From Bradyrhizobium sp. (lineage in GTDB: Bacteria; Pseudomonadota; Alphaproteobacteria; Rhizobiales; Xanthobacteraceae), in the NCBI RefSeq assembly GCF_030646015.1, contig NZ_JAUSLT010000100.1:1-38841 (forward strand): a DNA stretch of 38,841 bases, written 5' to 3'. The notes below the pieces were generated by a model that was not told where the DNA came from, searched no databases, and saw nothing but the letters and a program-made list of their open reading frames with translations. Within the stretch, counting starts at the first letter, position 1, and each line of letters starts with the position of its first letter. Below, piece after piece: positions 31,391 to 38,841 of the stretch. The translations under genes were made by a program, and so were the position numbers.

Positions 31391-32422
31391 TCAAAGCGGA
31401 CCGAGGATGGCCCATCGCCGGTCGCAGAATTGCTTCACCGCTGCCGTGACACCGGTGCTGATGATATCCTGGCGTTCCCGCGAATCCATCACGAGTTCCT
31501 CGTCCCGGTTGATGATGGAGCCCGCCTCCAGCAGGACGGCGGGCATCCGGGTTTTTCGCAGCACGACGAGCTCGTCATAGCTGTAGACGCCGGTTTCCTT
31601 GTTCAGCAGCGGGTGCCGGTGCCGGCCCATGATGGGCTGGCTGTATTGCTCGGCATAGGGCAGGCCGAAGGCTTTCATTTCCTTGGCAACCAGTTCGGCG
31701 AAGGCGAGGCTCGTCCTGAAGTCCGGATTTTGGCGGGAGACGAAGACGGAATAGCCGCCGAAGCGGTCGCTGAAGCGGCTCTTCTTGCCATCGAATTCCC
31801 ACTCCTCGAGGAATTTGGTGGGCACGGAATCGTGGTGGATCGACAGGAAAAGGTTGGCCTGCAGAGCGTTGGCCGCGGCAACGCGCTTGACCAGGCTGTG
31901 CCTGGCCTTGCCCTCGGTCAGCAGCAACCGGGTCTCGGTAAAGCCGTCCGCCTTCAATGTCTGCTCGATCCGCCGCGCCAGCCGATGATTGTAGAGAAAC
32001 TCGGCGACGTTGCGGGCGCTGTTCGCGCCTCCCGATTCGGCGGTATGTCCGACATCCACGACGATCCGGAATTTCGCGGGATCGCAGGTTGGTCCGGCCG
32101 GTTGGAAAGCGGAAGGGCTCAACGAGACCGGCCCCAGCGCGGCAAGCCTGACATTGCGGGGCTTTGGCGAGGCGGCAGACCCTGCCGGGGTAGCAGGCTT
32201 CACCTTGGGTGCGCGCTTCGCCACGGTGGCGCGCTTCGGCGAGGTGGCTTGCTTTGCCGATTTGTCGGGCTTTGACGAACCCTTGAAGACATCCGACAGC
32301 CAGCCCGCGTCGCTGGCCTCGACCGGCAGCAGGACCATTGCGGCTATCGCCGCGATGATGGTGCGGCGACGGGGCCAGACGGCAAGGCCTGAGCGAGCGG
32401 ATTTTCTCCCTGGTGACGGCAA
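31391..32422 (-). CDS. exported N-acetylmuramoyl-L-alanine amidase (Amidase_3)
   Basis: The catalytic domain (C-terminal two thirds) begins RIVVDVGHTAESGG and continues with RNVAEFLYNHRLARRIEQ, FLSIHHDSVP and PAVLLEAGSIINRDEE. These supply the zinc ligands His, Glu and His and the catalytic Glu of AmiC-type amidases, which cut the bond between muramic acid and the stem peptide. The N-terminus has a signal-anchor (RRRTIIAAIAAMVLLPVEASDAG) and a Lys/Ala-rich linker. The start is uncertain because no ATG lies before the signal segment. I chose the TTG at 32422 (GGGGGA upstream, 343 residues); the TTG at 32488 would add 22 residues without a ribosome site. The canonical GHGG becomes GHTAESGG, an insertion seen in some family members. 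Confidence 0.85.
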   Translation of the reverse strand: MPSPGRKSARSGLAVWPRRRTIIAAIAAMVLLPVEASDAGWLSDVFKGSSKPDKSAKQATSPKRATVAKRAPKVKPATPAGSAASPKPRNVRLAALGPVSLSPSAFQPAGPTCDPAKFRIVVDVGHTAESGGANSARNVAEFLYNHRLARRIEQTLKADGFTETRLLLTEGKARHSLVKRVAAANALQANLFLSIHHDSVPTKFLEEWEFDGKKSRFSDRFGGYSVFVSRQNPDFRTSLAFAELVAKEMKAFGLPYAEQYSQPIMGRHRHPLLNKETGVYSYDELVVLRKTRMPAVLLEAGSIINRDEELVMDSRERQDIISTGVTAAVKQFCDRRWAILGPL

Positions 32423-32519
32423 TTCCTGCTTTCCCCCGGCGTGGTCCTCTTCGAGCCCCGTGACAGCATGGCGACGCAAGACGTTCAAGGGTCATTATGT
32501 CCGATGGAGGCCTGCCAAT

Positions 32520-33692
32520 TCAACCCTTTGACCGCGCCTTGATCTCGTCGAATATCGAAAGCGCCTTTTCAAATTTGGCGTTGAAGAGCCACATCGCATC
32601 GAGAATTTCGCGGAACGTCGCGGATGTCCTTGCCCTGTCGGACCGTCCATAGGCGAACATGCTGTTGTTTCGCAGATATCCCATGATGACAGGGTCGGAA
32701 ACTCTGTAGTTCATGGGGTTGCCGGACCGGAGCGCGGATTTGGTCGGGCTGGGAATGATCTGGATCAGCTCGAAGAGCTTCATTTGATCGATCGGATCGG
32801 GCAGCGTCTTCACGATCGCCGGGACCTGCGGGAAAATATCGGCGTGGGCGTTCATCAGCGCATCCCGCACGGCGGTCCAGTGGTTGTAGCGATGATCCAG
32901 CTGGCCGACCCGCGCCTCTTCCTTGTCGTCACGAAGGTTCAGGGCAGGATCGAGCGATGCGATCGCTGGCTTGATCGCGGCCCACTTCCTTCGGCCATTT
33001 TGATCTTCGGATGGGCCGGCTTGCAGGCTTCCCTTGTATTTGTTCGAACGCGCGTTCCCGATGTTCTGGTTGCCGTTGGTCTCGGCGAAAAACAGCCCCA
33101 GGCTGATGCGGCCTGCCGCTTCGGCATCCGCCGCACCGAGGCCCTTGGCGCGCGCAATGACCCTTCCGAGATCGACGACATCCTTGAATGGCGTATCCGA
33201 TTTCTGCGCGTTGGCGGGCGGCGCCTGCATGATTTCGAAAAGTTTCACGTATTCGTCGAGCAGCGGTTCGAGGTCGGCATCGAAATACGCCGGCGGGATG
33301 CCGAGTTTGTTGGGCCTTCCGATTTTCGAGGGAACAACGTCGGTAAGATCCTTGTAGGCGCTCATCGTGGCGTTGCGCGCCAGGTAGAGTGCTTGTCCCG
33401 GCAGATTGGGCAGCGGTTGCTTCGAATCGATCTGCGCGCGCCGCTGGCGCAGGATCGATTTGAAATTGCTCAAGGCTTGATTGTACGCGGCGAGGGCATC
33501 CGATTGCGCTTTGGTGAGGGGGCCCGGCTGAGCCAGTGCAGGGGAGACGAAGCCGGGGTGACCGAAATCGACCGAGGCCAGCGACCCAATCGTAGTGGCG
33601 ATCGCATCGATCGCGATGGAGGCCGGCGGCATGAGCAATAGTCCCAGGGCAAGGGCTGCCATTCGCGCAGCGCGGTGACTCTTCATTCCCAT
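32520..33692 (-). CDS. exported protein of unknown function, possible lysozyme-like fold
   Basis: From the ATG at 33692 (GGGGA six bases upstream) the product is 390 residues, with a long signal peptide (AARMAALALGLLLMPPASIA). I recognise no named domain. The middle contains ISLGLFFAETNGNQNIGNARSNKYKGSLQAGPSED, which loosely resembles the E-S-x-x-N...S-x-x-G-L-Q pattern of transglycosylases, and YNHWTAVRDALMNAHADIFPQVP. The C-terminus is helical and charged. It lies about 100 bp upstream of the amidase gene on the same strand, so a cell-wall role is plausible, but this is inference only. Confidence 0.7.
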   Translation of the reverse strand: MGMKSHRAARMAALALGLLLMPPASIAIDAIATTIGSLASVDFGHPGFVSPALAQPGPLTKAQSDALAAYNQALSNFKSILRQRRAQIDSKQPLPNLPGQALYLARNATMSAYKDLTDVVPSKIGRPNKLGIPPAYFDADLEPLLDEYVKLFEIMQAPPANAQKSDTPFKDVVDLGRVIARAKGLGAADAEAAGRISLGLFFAETNGNQNIGNARSNKYKGSLQAGPSEDQNGRRKWAAIKPAIASLDPALNLRDDKEEARVGQLDHRYNHWTAVRDALMNAHADIFPQVPAIVKTLPDPIDQMKLFELIQIIPSPTKSALRSGNPMNYRVSDPVIMGYLRNNSMFAYGRSDRARTSATFREILDAMWLFNAKFEKALSIFDEIKARSKG

Positions 33693-33749
33693 GTCAGTCC
33701 CCAAACGCCCTGGGCATCACCGGATGCGACTTATTTACCGCCTCGCCGG

Positions 33750-34103
33750 TCAGGCGGCGTCGAGTTCCCGCGCCTTGCCGTCGGCCGCCCATTCGGTGAC
33801 CTGACGGTGCTCGTTGTCGATCAGCAGAAACAGGTCGAAATACTGGATCGTCGGATAGCCGCCGGAACGCGTCTTGACCGCCTCGCGCCATTCGTCGTTG
33901 TGCGCCTTCCTGGCGGCCTCCACCGACGGCCAAATGTAGATTCCGGCGCTGGTGCCCTCGTCCGCGCCGACTCCCAGCGCGAAGTGCTTGCGCACAAGGT
34001 CGCGGTTCGCCGCCCACTTCGAAATCGTATGCTTGGCATCTTCGAGCACCCGCGCGCGGTCCCAGTCGGCAGGCGTCTTGAACGTCACAAATTCCAGGAT
34101 CAT
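33750..34103 (-). CDS. small YdhR/ABM-like dimeric alpha-beta barrel protein
   Basis: The 117-residue product starts with a beta strand (MILEFVTFKTPADWDRARV), then a helix (LEDAKHTISKWAANRDLVRKHF), a second strand region (GTSAGIYIWPSVEAARKAHNDEW) and PTIQYFDLFLLIDNE. This order matches ferredoxin-like monooxygenase/ABM or YdhR-type proteins, which act as dimers in the cytoplasm; the substrate is unknown. GGAG lies six bases before the ATG. The 220 bp upstream (34104-34323) hold no gene; they contain TTTTGACCCA...CCGGACAT, also present in altered form at 35688. Confidence 0.7.
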   Translation of the reverse strand: MILEFVTFKTPADWDRARVLEDAKHTISKWAANRDLVRKHFALGVGADEGTSAGIYIWPSVEAARKAHNDEWREAVKTRSGGYPTIQYFDLFLLIDNEHRQVTEWAADGKARELDAA

Positions 34104-34323
34104 GTCATGCTCCGTCGCGTCCCTTCAGCTATCGGGCGCTCGACGCAGGATTACCGATTATGTCCGCGCGGGCAACGTGGGAAATCGACGCTCGGGATCG
34201 CTGTCCGCCTGTTCGCATGGCGAGTCCGCGTTGACCAAGGGACTGCTGATTTTGACCCAAACCGGACATAGCGAATTCTTGTGAGCGCGCGGGGAAACAT
34301 CGACGCGGTGGGCGAAACTGCGG

Positions 34324-35505
34324 CTACAGCCCGGACTCGATGGTCCGGAGCAGCCGGAAGCGCATCTTGTCGTCATTACTCGTGAGCGAGATCACGAAAC
34401 GCACCCGCCCGTGGCCTGAGGTGTCGGCATAGCCCGCGAGCGTGCTGACCCCCTCCATGCTGCCGGTCTTGTTCATGCCGCCGTCACGGCCGCGGAGCAG
34501 GCCAGCGTGGGGCGCGAAGAGTTCGAGCACTTTGGCAAGGCCGCGGGCGGTAAAGTGGTTGTTGCGGCTGATGCCCGAGCCCTCCTCGAGATGGATGGCC
34601 GCGGCGAGACCGTGCGCGGCGAGCATCTCGTTTGCGACCTGGAGCGACTTCTCGAGGCTGACTGGCCCGCCCAGGCGGTGTCCGCCGATCTCCAGGAATA
34701 CCTGGTTGGCGATGTAGTTGTTCGATGCGCGGAGCAGCTCGACGAGGATATCCGAGAGGGCACGCGACTGTTGGTGAACGTAGACCGGCTCCAGTCCCTC
34801 GGGTACCGGCCCGGTAGAGATCTTGCCCTTCACCCTGCCGCCGGCCCGCTCGATGAATGCCGCGATCAGCTCGCCGGCATATTGCAGGCTCACCATGGGG
34901 TCCTGGCTCAGGCTGATGCGGCTGCTTCCGTTCGGGCGCCGCAGCCGGAACTGGTCGATCGCGAGCGGGGTGATCGGAGTCTGCTTCTCGGCGGAGCGCA
35001 CCTTGTCGCCACGGCGCACGGCGTAGACGGTGTTGAAATTCACCGCCAGCGCGGAGTTCAGCGCATTGTAGGCCTCGTCGGTGTCCTCGATGCCCGGGAT
35101 GCGGAGGTTCGAAGGGTAGTAGCTCGCGTCCAGCACGATGCCGGTGATCGGCTTCCTGCCGACCGCCGCGACCAGCTTTGTCGCGAGCGGCGCCAGTTCC
35201 TCCGAAATCAGGAAAGGATCGCCGCCTCCGCGCACGTAGAGCACCCGCTTGTCGTCGAGGTAAAAGCGGGTCTTGAAGCGGTAGTCGCCGCCAAGGACCT
35301 CCATCGCCAGCCAGGCCGTCACGATCTTGGTGACGGAGGCCGGGACGAAAGGCTCATCGGTGTTCTGGGCCACTAACGCGTTGTCCCTGGCGACCATCAC
35401 CAGCACCAGCCCTTGCGGAGCGAGGGCCGCGACGTTCTCCTTGACGCCGGCCAGGGCCGGGGCGGGTAGCAGGAGCAAAGCGAGGGCGAGCGAGCGAGAC
35501 CACAT
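34324..35505 (-). CDS. dacB: D-alanyl-D-alanine carboxypeptidase/endopeptidase (peptidase S13, PBP4 type)
   Basis: The 393-residue product has a signal peptide (SLALALLLLPAPALA) and all three penicillin-binding motifs: SVTK at 57-60 with nucleophile Ser57, SNN at 261-263 and KTG at 346-348. EEGSGISRNNHFTARGLAKVLEL is the S13-family block before KTG. PBP4-type enzymes remove the terminal D-Ala or cleave D-Ala-mDAP cross-links. At 393 residues it is shorter than E. coli DacB (about 477), as expected if the domain inserted between the SxxK and SxN motifs is reduced. AGGAG lies six bases before the ATG. It forms a loose minus-strand group with the amidase. Confidence 0.92.
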   Translation of the reverse strand: MWSRSLALALLLLPAPALAGVKENVAALAPQGLVLVMVARDNALVAQNTDEPFVPASVTKIVTAWLAMEVLGGDYRFKTRFYLDDKRVLYVRGGGDPFLISEELAPLATKLVAAVGRKPITGIVLDASYYPSNLRIPGIEDTDEAYNALNSALAVNFNTVYAVRRGDKVRSAEKQTPITPLAIDQFRLRRPNGSSRISLSQDPMVSLQYAGELIAAFIERAGGRVKGKISTGPVPEGLEPVYVHQQSRALSDILVELLRASNNYIANQVFLEIGGHRLGGPVSLEKSLQVANEMLAAHGLAAAIHLEEGSGISRNNHFTARGLAKVLELFAPHAGLLRGRDGGMNKTGSMEGVSTLAGYADTSGHGRVRFVISLTSNDDKMRFRLLRTIESGL

Positions 35506-35806
35506 GGCGACTCCTGCGTGGGCGCAGCGTCGGAAAACTTCGGACCTATGCTGGTGATACTCAAGCGTTAAGTCGGTCCGGGCGCGGAATTTCTGCTTAT
35601 GGCGCTTTTCGGAAGTGGCGGCTCTGAAGCGTGATGTCTACTGTTGGAAGAAGAGCGGAAGTTGGATTTTTGGGGCGTGAGGGCAGCTTTTGACCCACAG
35701 CCGGCATTTGGCAGAAGATTCTTGCTCGACAAAGATGGCATCAGAGCGGTTCGGCTGAGAGTTACCAACTCCGCTCGCCTACAAATGTCGGCGTGCGGGT
35801 AAACTC
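35506..35806. other. intergenic region with degenerate repeat-like sequence
   Basis: No credible gene. The stretch 35580-35720 looks like the degenerate GCGGAAG.../TTTTGACCCA.../CCGG-CAT sequences that I recall between many Bradyrhizobium genes. TTTTGACCCA at 35688-35697 is shared with 34250-34259. Translation in all frames gives only short, unconvincing peptides. Confidence 0.35.
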
Positions 35807-35820
35807 TTGCGCTGGATCAA
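35807..35820 (+). promoter_or_regulatory. FixK/FNR-type box with well-placed -10, upstream of the CHAT gene
   Basis: TTGCGCTGGATCAA fits TTG[A/C]-N6-[T/G]CAA. TATTAT at 35845-35850 would give a start near 35857, placing the box centre at about -43, close to the -41.5 of FNR class II promoters. The leader to the ATG at 35922 would be about 65 bases. Confidence 0.55.
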
Positions 35821-35921
35821 CGACGTTAGACCCTTGAAGGACAATATTATTGGCGTTTTCGGCGTGAAAAACGAGAAATGCGCCGATATCCATTTCTCCG
35901 CTCTTGGCGGTCAGATTGATC

Positions 35922-38492
35922 ATGTCCAGCAAGGTGTTTGTTCACTTCGCCCGTGTCGCTCTTGTCGCGGCGATGGTCCAGGTGTCGCTTATCTCGCTGC
36001 CGTCGGCGCAGACAGTCTCTCCCCGGACCGCAAAAGAAGTTCAGATTCTCGACAAACAGGTCAACGAGTTCGCGAAGGCCGGGAAATACGCGGAAGCCAT
36101 CCCGCTGCAGCAGAGAGTATTGGCGATCCTGGAGAAGGTACTGGGTCCCGACGATGCCAACGTTGCGACAGCACTGAACAATCTGGCCATCCTCTACCGG
36201 GATCAAGGCCGTTATGCCGCCGCCGAGCCGCTGTACAAGCGGTCGCTGGCGATCCGCGAGAAGGCGCTTGGTCCCGACCATCCCGATGTAGCGCATTCGC
36301 TAAACATCTTGGCCATCAACTACCAAAGGTTGGGCCGTTATGCGGCCGCCGAGCCGCTGTACAAGCGGTCGCTGGCGATCAGCGAGAAGGCGCTCGGCCC
36401 CGACCATCCCGCAGTAGCGGCAGTGTTGAACAATCTGGCCCTGCTCTACGAAGATCAGGGCCGTTATGCGGACGCCGAGCCGCTGTACGAGCGGTCGCTG
36501 GCGATCCGGGAGAAGGCGCTGGGTCCCGATCATCCCGATGTCGCGGATTCGCTGATCAATCTGGCCAACCTCTACGCAGATCAAGGCCGTCATGCGGACG
36601 CCGAGCCGCTGTACAGGCGGTCGCTGGCGATCCGGGAGAAGGCGTTCGGCCCCGACCATCCCGCAGTAGCGGCAGCGCTGAACAATCTGGCCCTCCTCTA
36701 CCACCAACAAGGCCGTCATGCGGACGCCGAGCCGCTGTACAGGCGGTCGCTGGCGATCCGGGAGAAGGCATTTGGCCCCGATCATCCCGATATCACGAAT
36801 TCGCTGAACAGTTTCGCGTTGCTGTACGACGCCCAGCGTCGCTACGCGGAAGCGCTGCCACTGATCCACAGGACCATTGCCCAGGGGGCCGCCAGCAGGA
36901 CTATTGCTCTCCCCGTGCTGTTCCAGTCGCAACGCCAGAAGCTCATCGGCGCTGCCAGCGCCTTCGACGACAGCTACGAGGTCGAACAGCGCGCCACATC
37001 ATCGGCCGCGGCAAGTGCGGTGTCCAAGCTCGCGGCTCGTTTTGCGGCGGGAGCCGGACCGCTCGCCGATCTCGTCCGCCAGGACCAGGACCTGACGGCG
37101 GAAGAGGAGCGGCTGGATAAAAGCCTGATCGCCGCCATCTCGAAGCCGCCCGCCGAACGCAATGCGGCGGCCGACGATCAGATCCGCAAGCATATCGCAG
37201 CGATCAAATCGGAGCATGATAAGCTCAAAGCGATCTTCAATCAGCGCTTCCCCGATTACGTCGCGCTCTCCAAACCGCAGCCGCTGTCCCTTGCGCAGAC
37301 GCAGGCGCTGCTCGCCGATGACGAAGCGCTCGTGGTGCTCGATTTCGATGCCACGAGCTATGCCTGGATCGTCACGCGCACCGATGCCGATTGGGTAGAG
37401 CTGCAGGTCTCGGGCAAAGACCTCGATAGCCAGGTCAAGGCTTTGCGTCAGTCGCTCAAGTTAGGCGAGGACAAGCCATTCGATCCGCAGCTTGCCTTCA
37501 AGATCTATCGGGAGACGTTCGGCTCGTTCGCGGACAGAATTTCCTCGAAGAAACGGCTATCGGTCGTGACCAATGGCGCGCTGACCAGCCTGCCGCCCGC
37601 ACTGCTGGTGACCAGGGATCCGGCCGGCAAACCGCTGAAAGACGTCGACTGGCTGATCCGTTCATATGCAATCACCATCCTGCCGTCGGTTTCGAGCCTG
37701 AAGATCCTGCGCACCGCATCCGCGACCGCATCGGCGGCAAAGCCGATGATCGCCTTCGGCGATCCCGTATTTTCCAGGGGCGCGCACGCGCAAGCGCAAC
37801 GACAAGTCGCGATGCGAAGCATCACGACATTCTACAGCGGGACAAGGATCGACATCGCCTCGCTCAGGGAACGGCTGCCCCAGCTGCCTGGAACGCGCAC
37901 GGAAGTGGAGGCGATCGCAAAAGCCCTGGACGCAGATCCTGGCGACATAAGACTGGGTCTGGCGGTGACGGAGACGGCAACCAAGCAGGCAAGACTTGAT
38001 CAGTATCGCATCGTCTACTTTGCGACGCACGGGCTTGTTGCAGGTGAGCTCGAGCAATTTACTAAAAGTAAAGCCGAACCGGCCTTGGCGCTCTCGATTC
38101 CGGACAAGGCCACGGATTTTGACGATGGCCTGCTCGCCGCCAGCGAAATCGCCCAGCTCAAGCTGAATGCCGATTGGGTCGTGCTGTCGGCGTGCAATAC
38201 GGCCGCCGAGGACAAGCCTGGCGCAGAGGCGCTGTCCGGGCTTGCGCGCGCATTCTTCTACGCGGGGGCAAGATCGCTAGTTGTTTCGCACTGGGAGGTG
38301 GATGATCAGGCAACAGCACGGCTGATGACCGGCACATTCCAGGCGAACGCACGCGATACGAAACTCTCTCACGGGGAGGCGCTTCGCCAATCGATGCTGG
38401 GGCTGATCGATAATGCAAAATCCAATGACGATGCTCACCCGCGCCTGTGGGCACCCTTTGTCGTCGTGGGCGAACCGGCGAAATCACAATAA
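35922..38492 (+). CDS. exported TPR-CHAT (caspase-like) protein
   Basis: From the ATG at 35922 the product is 856 residues (a TTG at 35904 is an unlikely alternative). It has a signal peptide ([20 protein letters not shown]), then six to seven 42-residue TPR_10/TPR_12 units (about residues 42-320; consensus [37 protein letters not shown]). A helical linker leads to a C-terminal CHAT domain (about 460-850). The CHAT catalytic pair is present: His703 in YFATHGL and Cys758 in LSACNTA. CHAT proteins are clan CD cysteine peptidases related to caspases and separases; the export signal places this one in the periplasm or on the outer membrane. A lipoprotein gene follows after 18 bp. Five central repeats are nearly identical in DNA. 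Confidence 0.9.
   Translation: [856 protein letters not shown]
36173..36802 (+). repeat. five tandem 126-bp TPR repeats
   Basis: Five 42-codon units begin at the LNNLA/LNILA positions and are highly alike at the DNA level, flanked by more diverged units on both sides (36047-36172 and from 36803). Such recent, in-phase duplication suggests ongoing unit gain and loss. The repeats also open false reading frames on both strands. Confidence 0.9.
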
Positions 38493-38510
38493 TTTGGAGC
38501 GGTACCAATC

Positions 38511-38841
38511 ATGAAAAGGAAATTGATGAGCCGCATTCCACGTTTGCCGCTGATCCTGTTGCTCGTTCTCGGCGCGTGCTCACCACCAGCGGAGTTGGTG
38601 CGGGCCGTCACACCACCCAACGTCGTGGCACGAACGCTCCTCCCGCCGGGCCGGGTTGAGGCAATCAACTTTCCTGCTGCGACCGACGGTGCACAGGTTA
38701 CCGCCGAAGGCGGGGGTCGCATGGTCGCACTTAAGTTCGCAAACGCCGGGGACGCCGTGACCGGCTTTGGAATATTGGCGAAGCGCATCGAGACACGACC
38801 TGACATTTCCTCTCGCAATGGTGTTGCGGTCGGATCACTGC
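38511..38841 (+). CDS. lipoprotein, 5' part only (runs off the window)
   Basis: An ATG at 38511 opens a frame with no stop to the window end (110 codons seen). The N-terminus MKRKLMSRIPRLPLILLLVL is a signal sequence ending in the lipobox LGAC, so Cys23 should be lipid-modified; the next residues are Ser and Pro, which favour outer-membrane sorting. The mature part continues with SPPAELVRAVTPPNVVARTL and EAINFPAATDGAQVTAEGGG; no known domain is recognised. It starts 18 bases after the CHAT stop and is therefore probably co-transcribed with it. GGAG lies 13 bases before the ATG, somewhat far. Confidence 0.7.
   Translation, partial: MKRKLMSRIPRLPLILLLVLGACSPPAELVRAVTPPNVVARTLLPPGRVEAINFPAATDGAQVTAEGGGRMVALKFANAGDAVTGFGILAKRIETRPDISSRNGVAVGSL

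Noticed and set aside
33675..34271. 198-codon plus-strand frame across 33.7-34.3 kb
   Set aside because: Mostly antisense to the YdhR-like gene with no recognisable domain or ribosome site; the tail runs into degenerate intergenic sequence.
36047..36932. 126-bp repeats considered as a CRISPR or satellite array, and minus-strand ORF opposite them
   Set aside because: They encode canonical 42-residue TPR units in the CHAT gene; the antisense frame is a shadow of the repeat.
35807..37120. 437-codon plus-strand frame overlapping the CHAT gene
   Set aside because: It is the +1/+2 frame through the same repeats, rich in Arg, Ser and Gly without domains; the CHAT frame has signal peptide, TPR and catalytic motifs.
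1..38841. Search for tRNA, rRNA, insertion sequences, integrases, attachment sites and defence islands
   Set aside because: I saw no cloverleaf, rRNA-like, transposase, recombinase or Cas-like sequence; the palindromic repeats are the only mobile-element-like features.

Overview
The window looks like chromosomal DNA of a Bradyrhizobium/Rhodopseudomonas-type alphaproteobacterium (Nitrobacteraceae). Reasons: high GC, strict ATG/GTG/TTG genes with good Shine-Dalgarno sites, protein families common in that group (DUF3775, DUF1254/DUF1214, HdeD, SbmA/BacA-type ABC exporter, TPR-CHAT), two perfect sigma-EcfG-type promoters, several FixK/FNR-type boxes, and four kinds of intergenic palindromic repeat typical of that family. 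I see no rRNA, tRNA, CRISPR array, integrase, transposase or phage module. This assignment is inference from content, not from a database search.

Layout. 1-1.75 kb (minus): a DevC/FtsX-like permease gene interrupted by an in-frame TAG, preceded by a membrane acyltransferase. 1.9-2.9 kb: a small RlpA-like protein (plus) converging on a Gly/Tyr-rich exported protein (minus); three FixK-type boxes lie at 1.84, 1.93 and 2.98 kb. 3-6.35 kb (minus): SbmA/YddA-type ABC exporter, a 60-residue membrane protein, a DUF3775 protein and an Ala-rich coiled-coil protein. 6.5-8.4 kb: tiny membrane proteins of 48 and 54 residues, a terminator, a secreted protein with five 21-residue repeats, and two small soluble proteins. 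8.6-12 kb: a short-chain dehydrogenase whose start codon sits inside a 14-bp inverted repeat, a ferric-reductase/MsrQ-like membrane protein divergent from a TetR regulator with a palindromic operator between them, and two small genes each behind a GGAAC-N16-CGTT promoter. 12.2-16.8 kb: two tandem LtaS/OpgB-like envelope phospho-transferase paralogs followed by an LpxO-like lipid A hydroxylase. 17-18.1 kb: Cys-rich exported protein coupled to an OmpA-domain protein.

18.1-24.3 kb: a compatible-solute ABC importer (permease fused to its binding domain, plus ATPase; minus strand), then a NitT/TauT-type ABC importer operon ending in a Nudix-like gene. 24.4-31.4 kb: threonine aldolase, polyphosphate kinase 2, a DUF1254/DUF1214 exported protein, a PAS-containing chemoreceptor and HdeD. 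31.4-35.5 kb (minus): N-acetylmuramoyl-L-alanine amidase, an exported protein of unknown function, a small ferredoxin-fold-like protein and a D-Ala-D-Ala carboxypeptidase. 35.8-38.8 kb: an exported TPR-CHAT (caspase-like) protein behind a FixK-type promoter, followed by a lipoprotein gene that runs off the window.

Two themes connect the genes. Many act on the cell envelope (RlpA-like, amidase, DD-carboxypeptidase, LtaS-like pair, LpxO-like, OmpA, acyltransferase). Several small genes carry promoter motifs for low-oxygen (FixK/FNR) or general-stress (EcfG) control. The most unusual candidates are the LtaS-like pair with its hydroxylase neighbour, the secreted CHAT protease-lipoprotein pair, and the hairpin over the dehydrogenase start.
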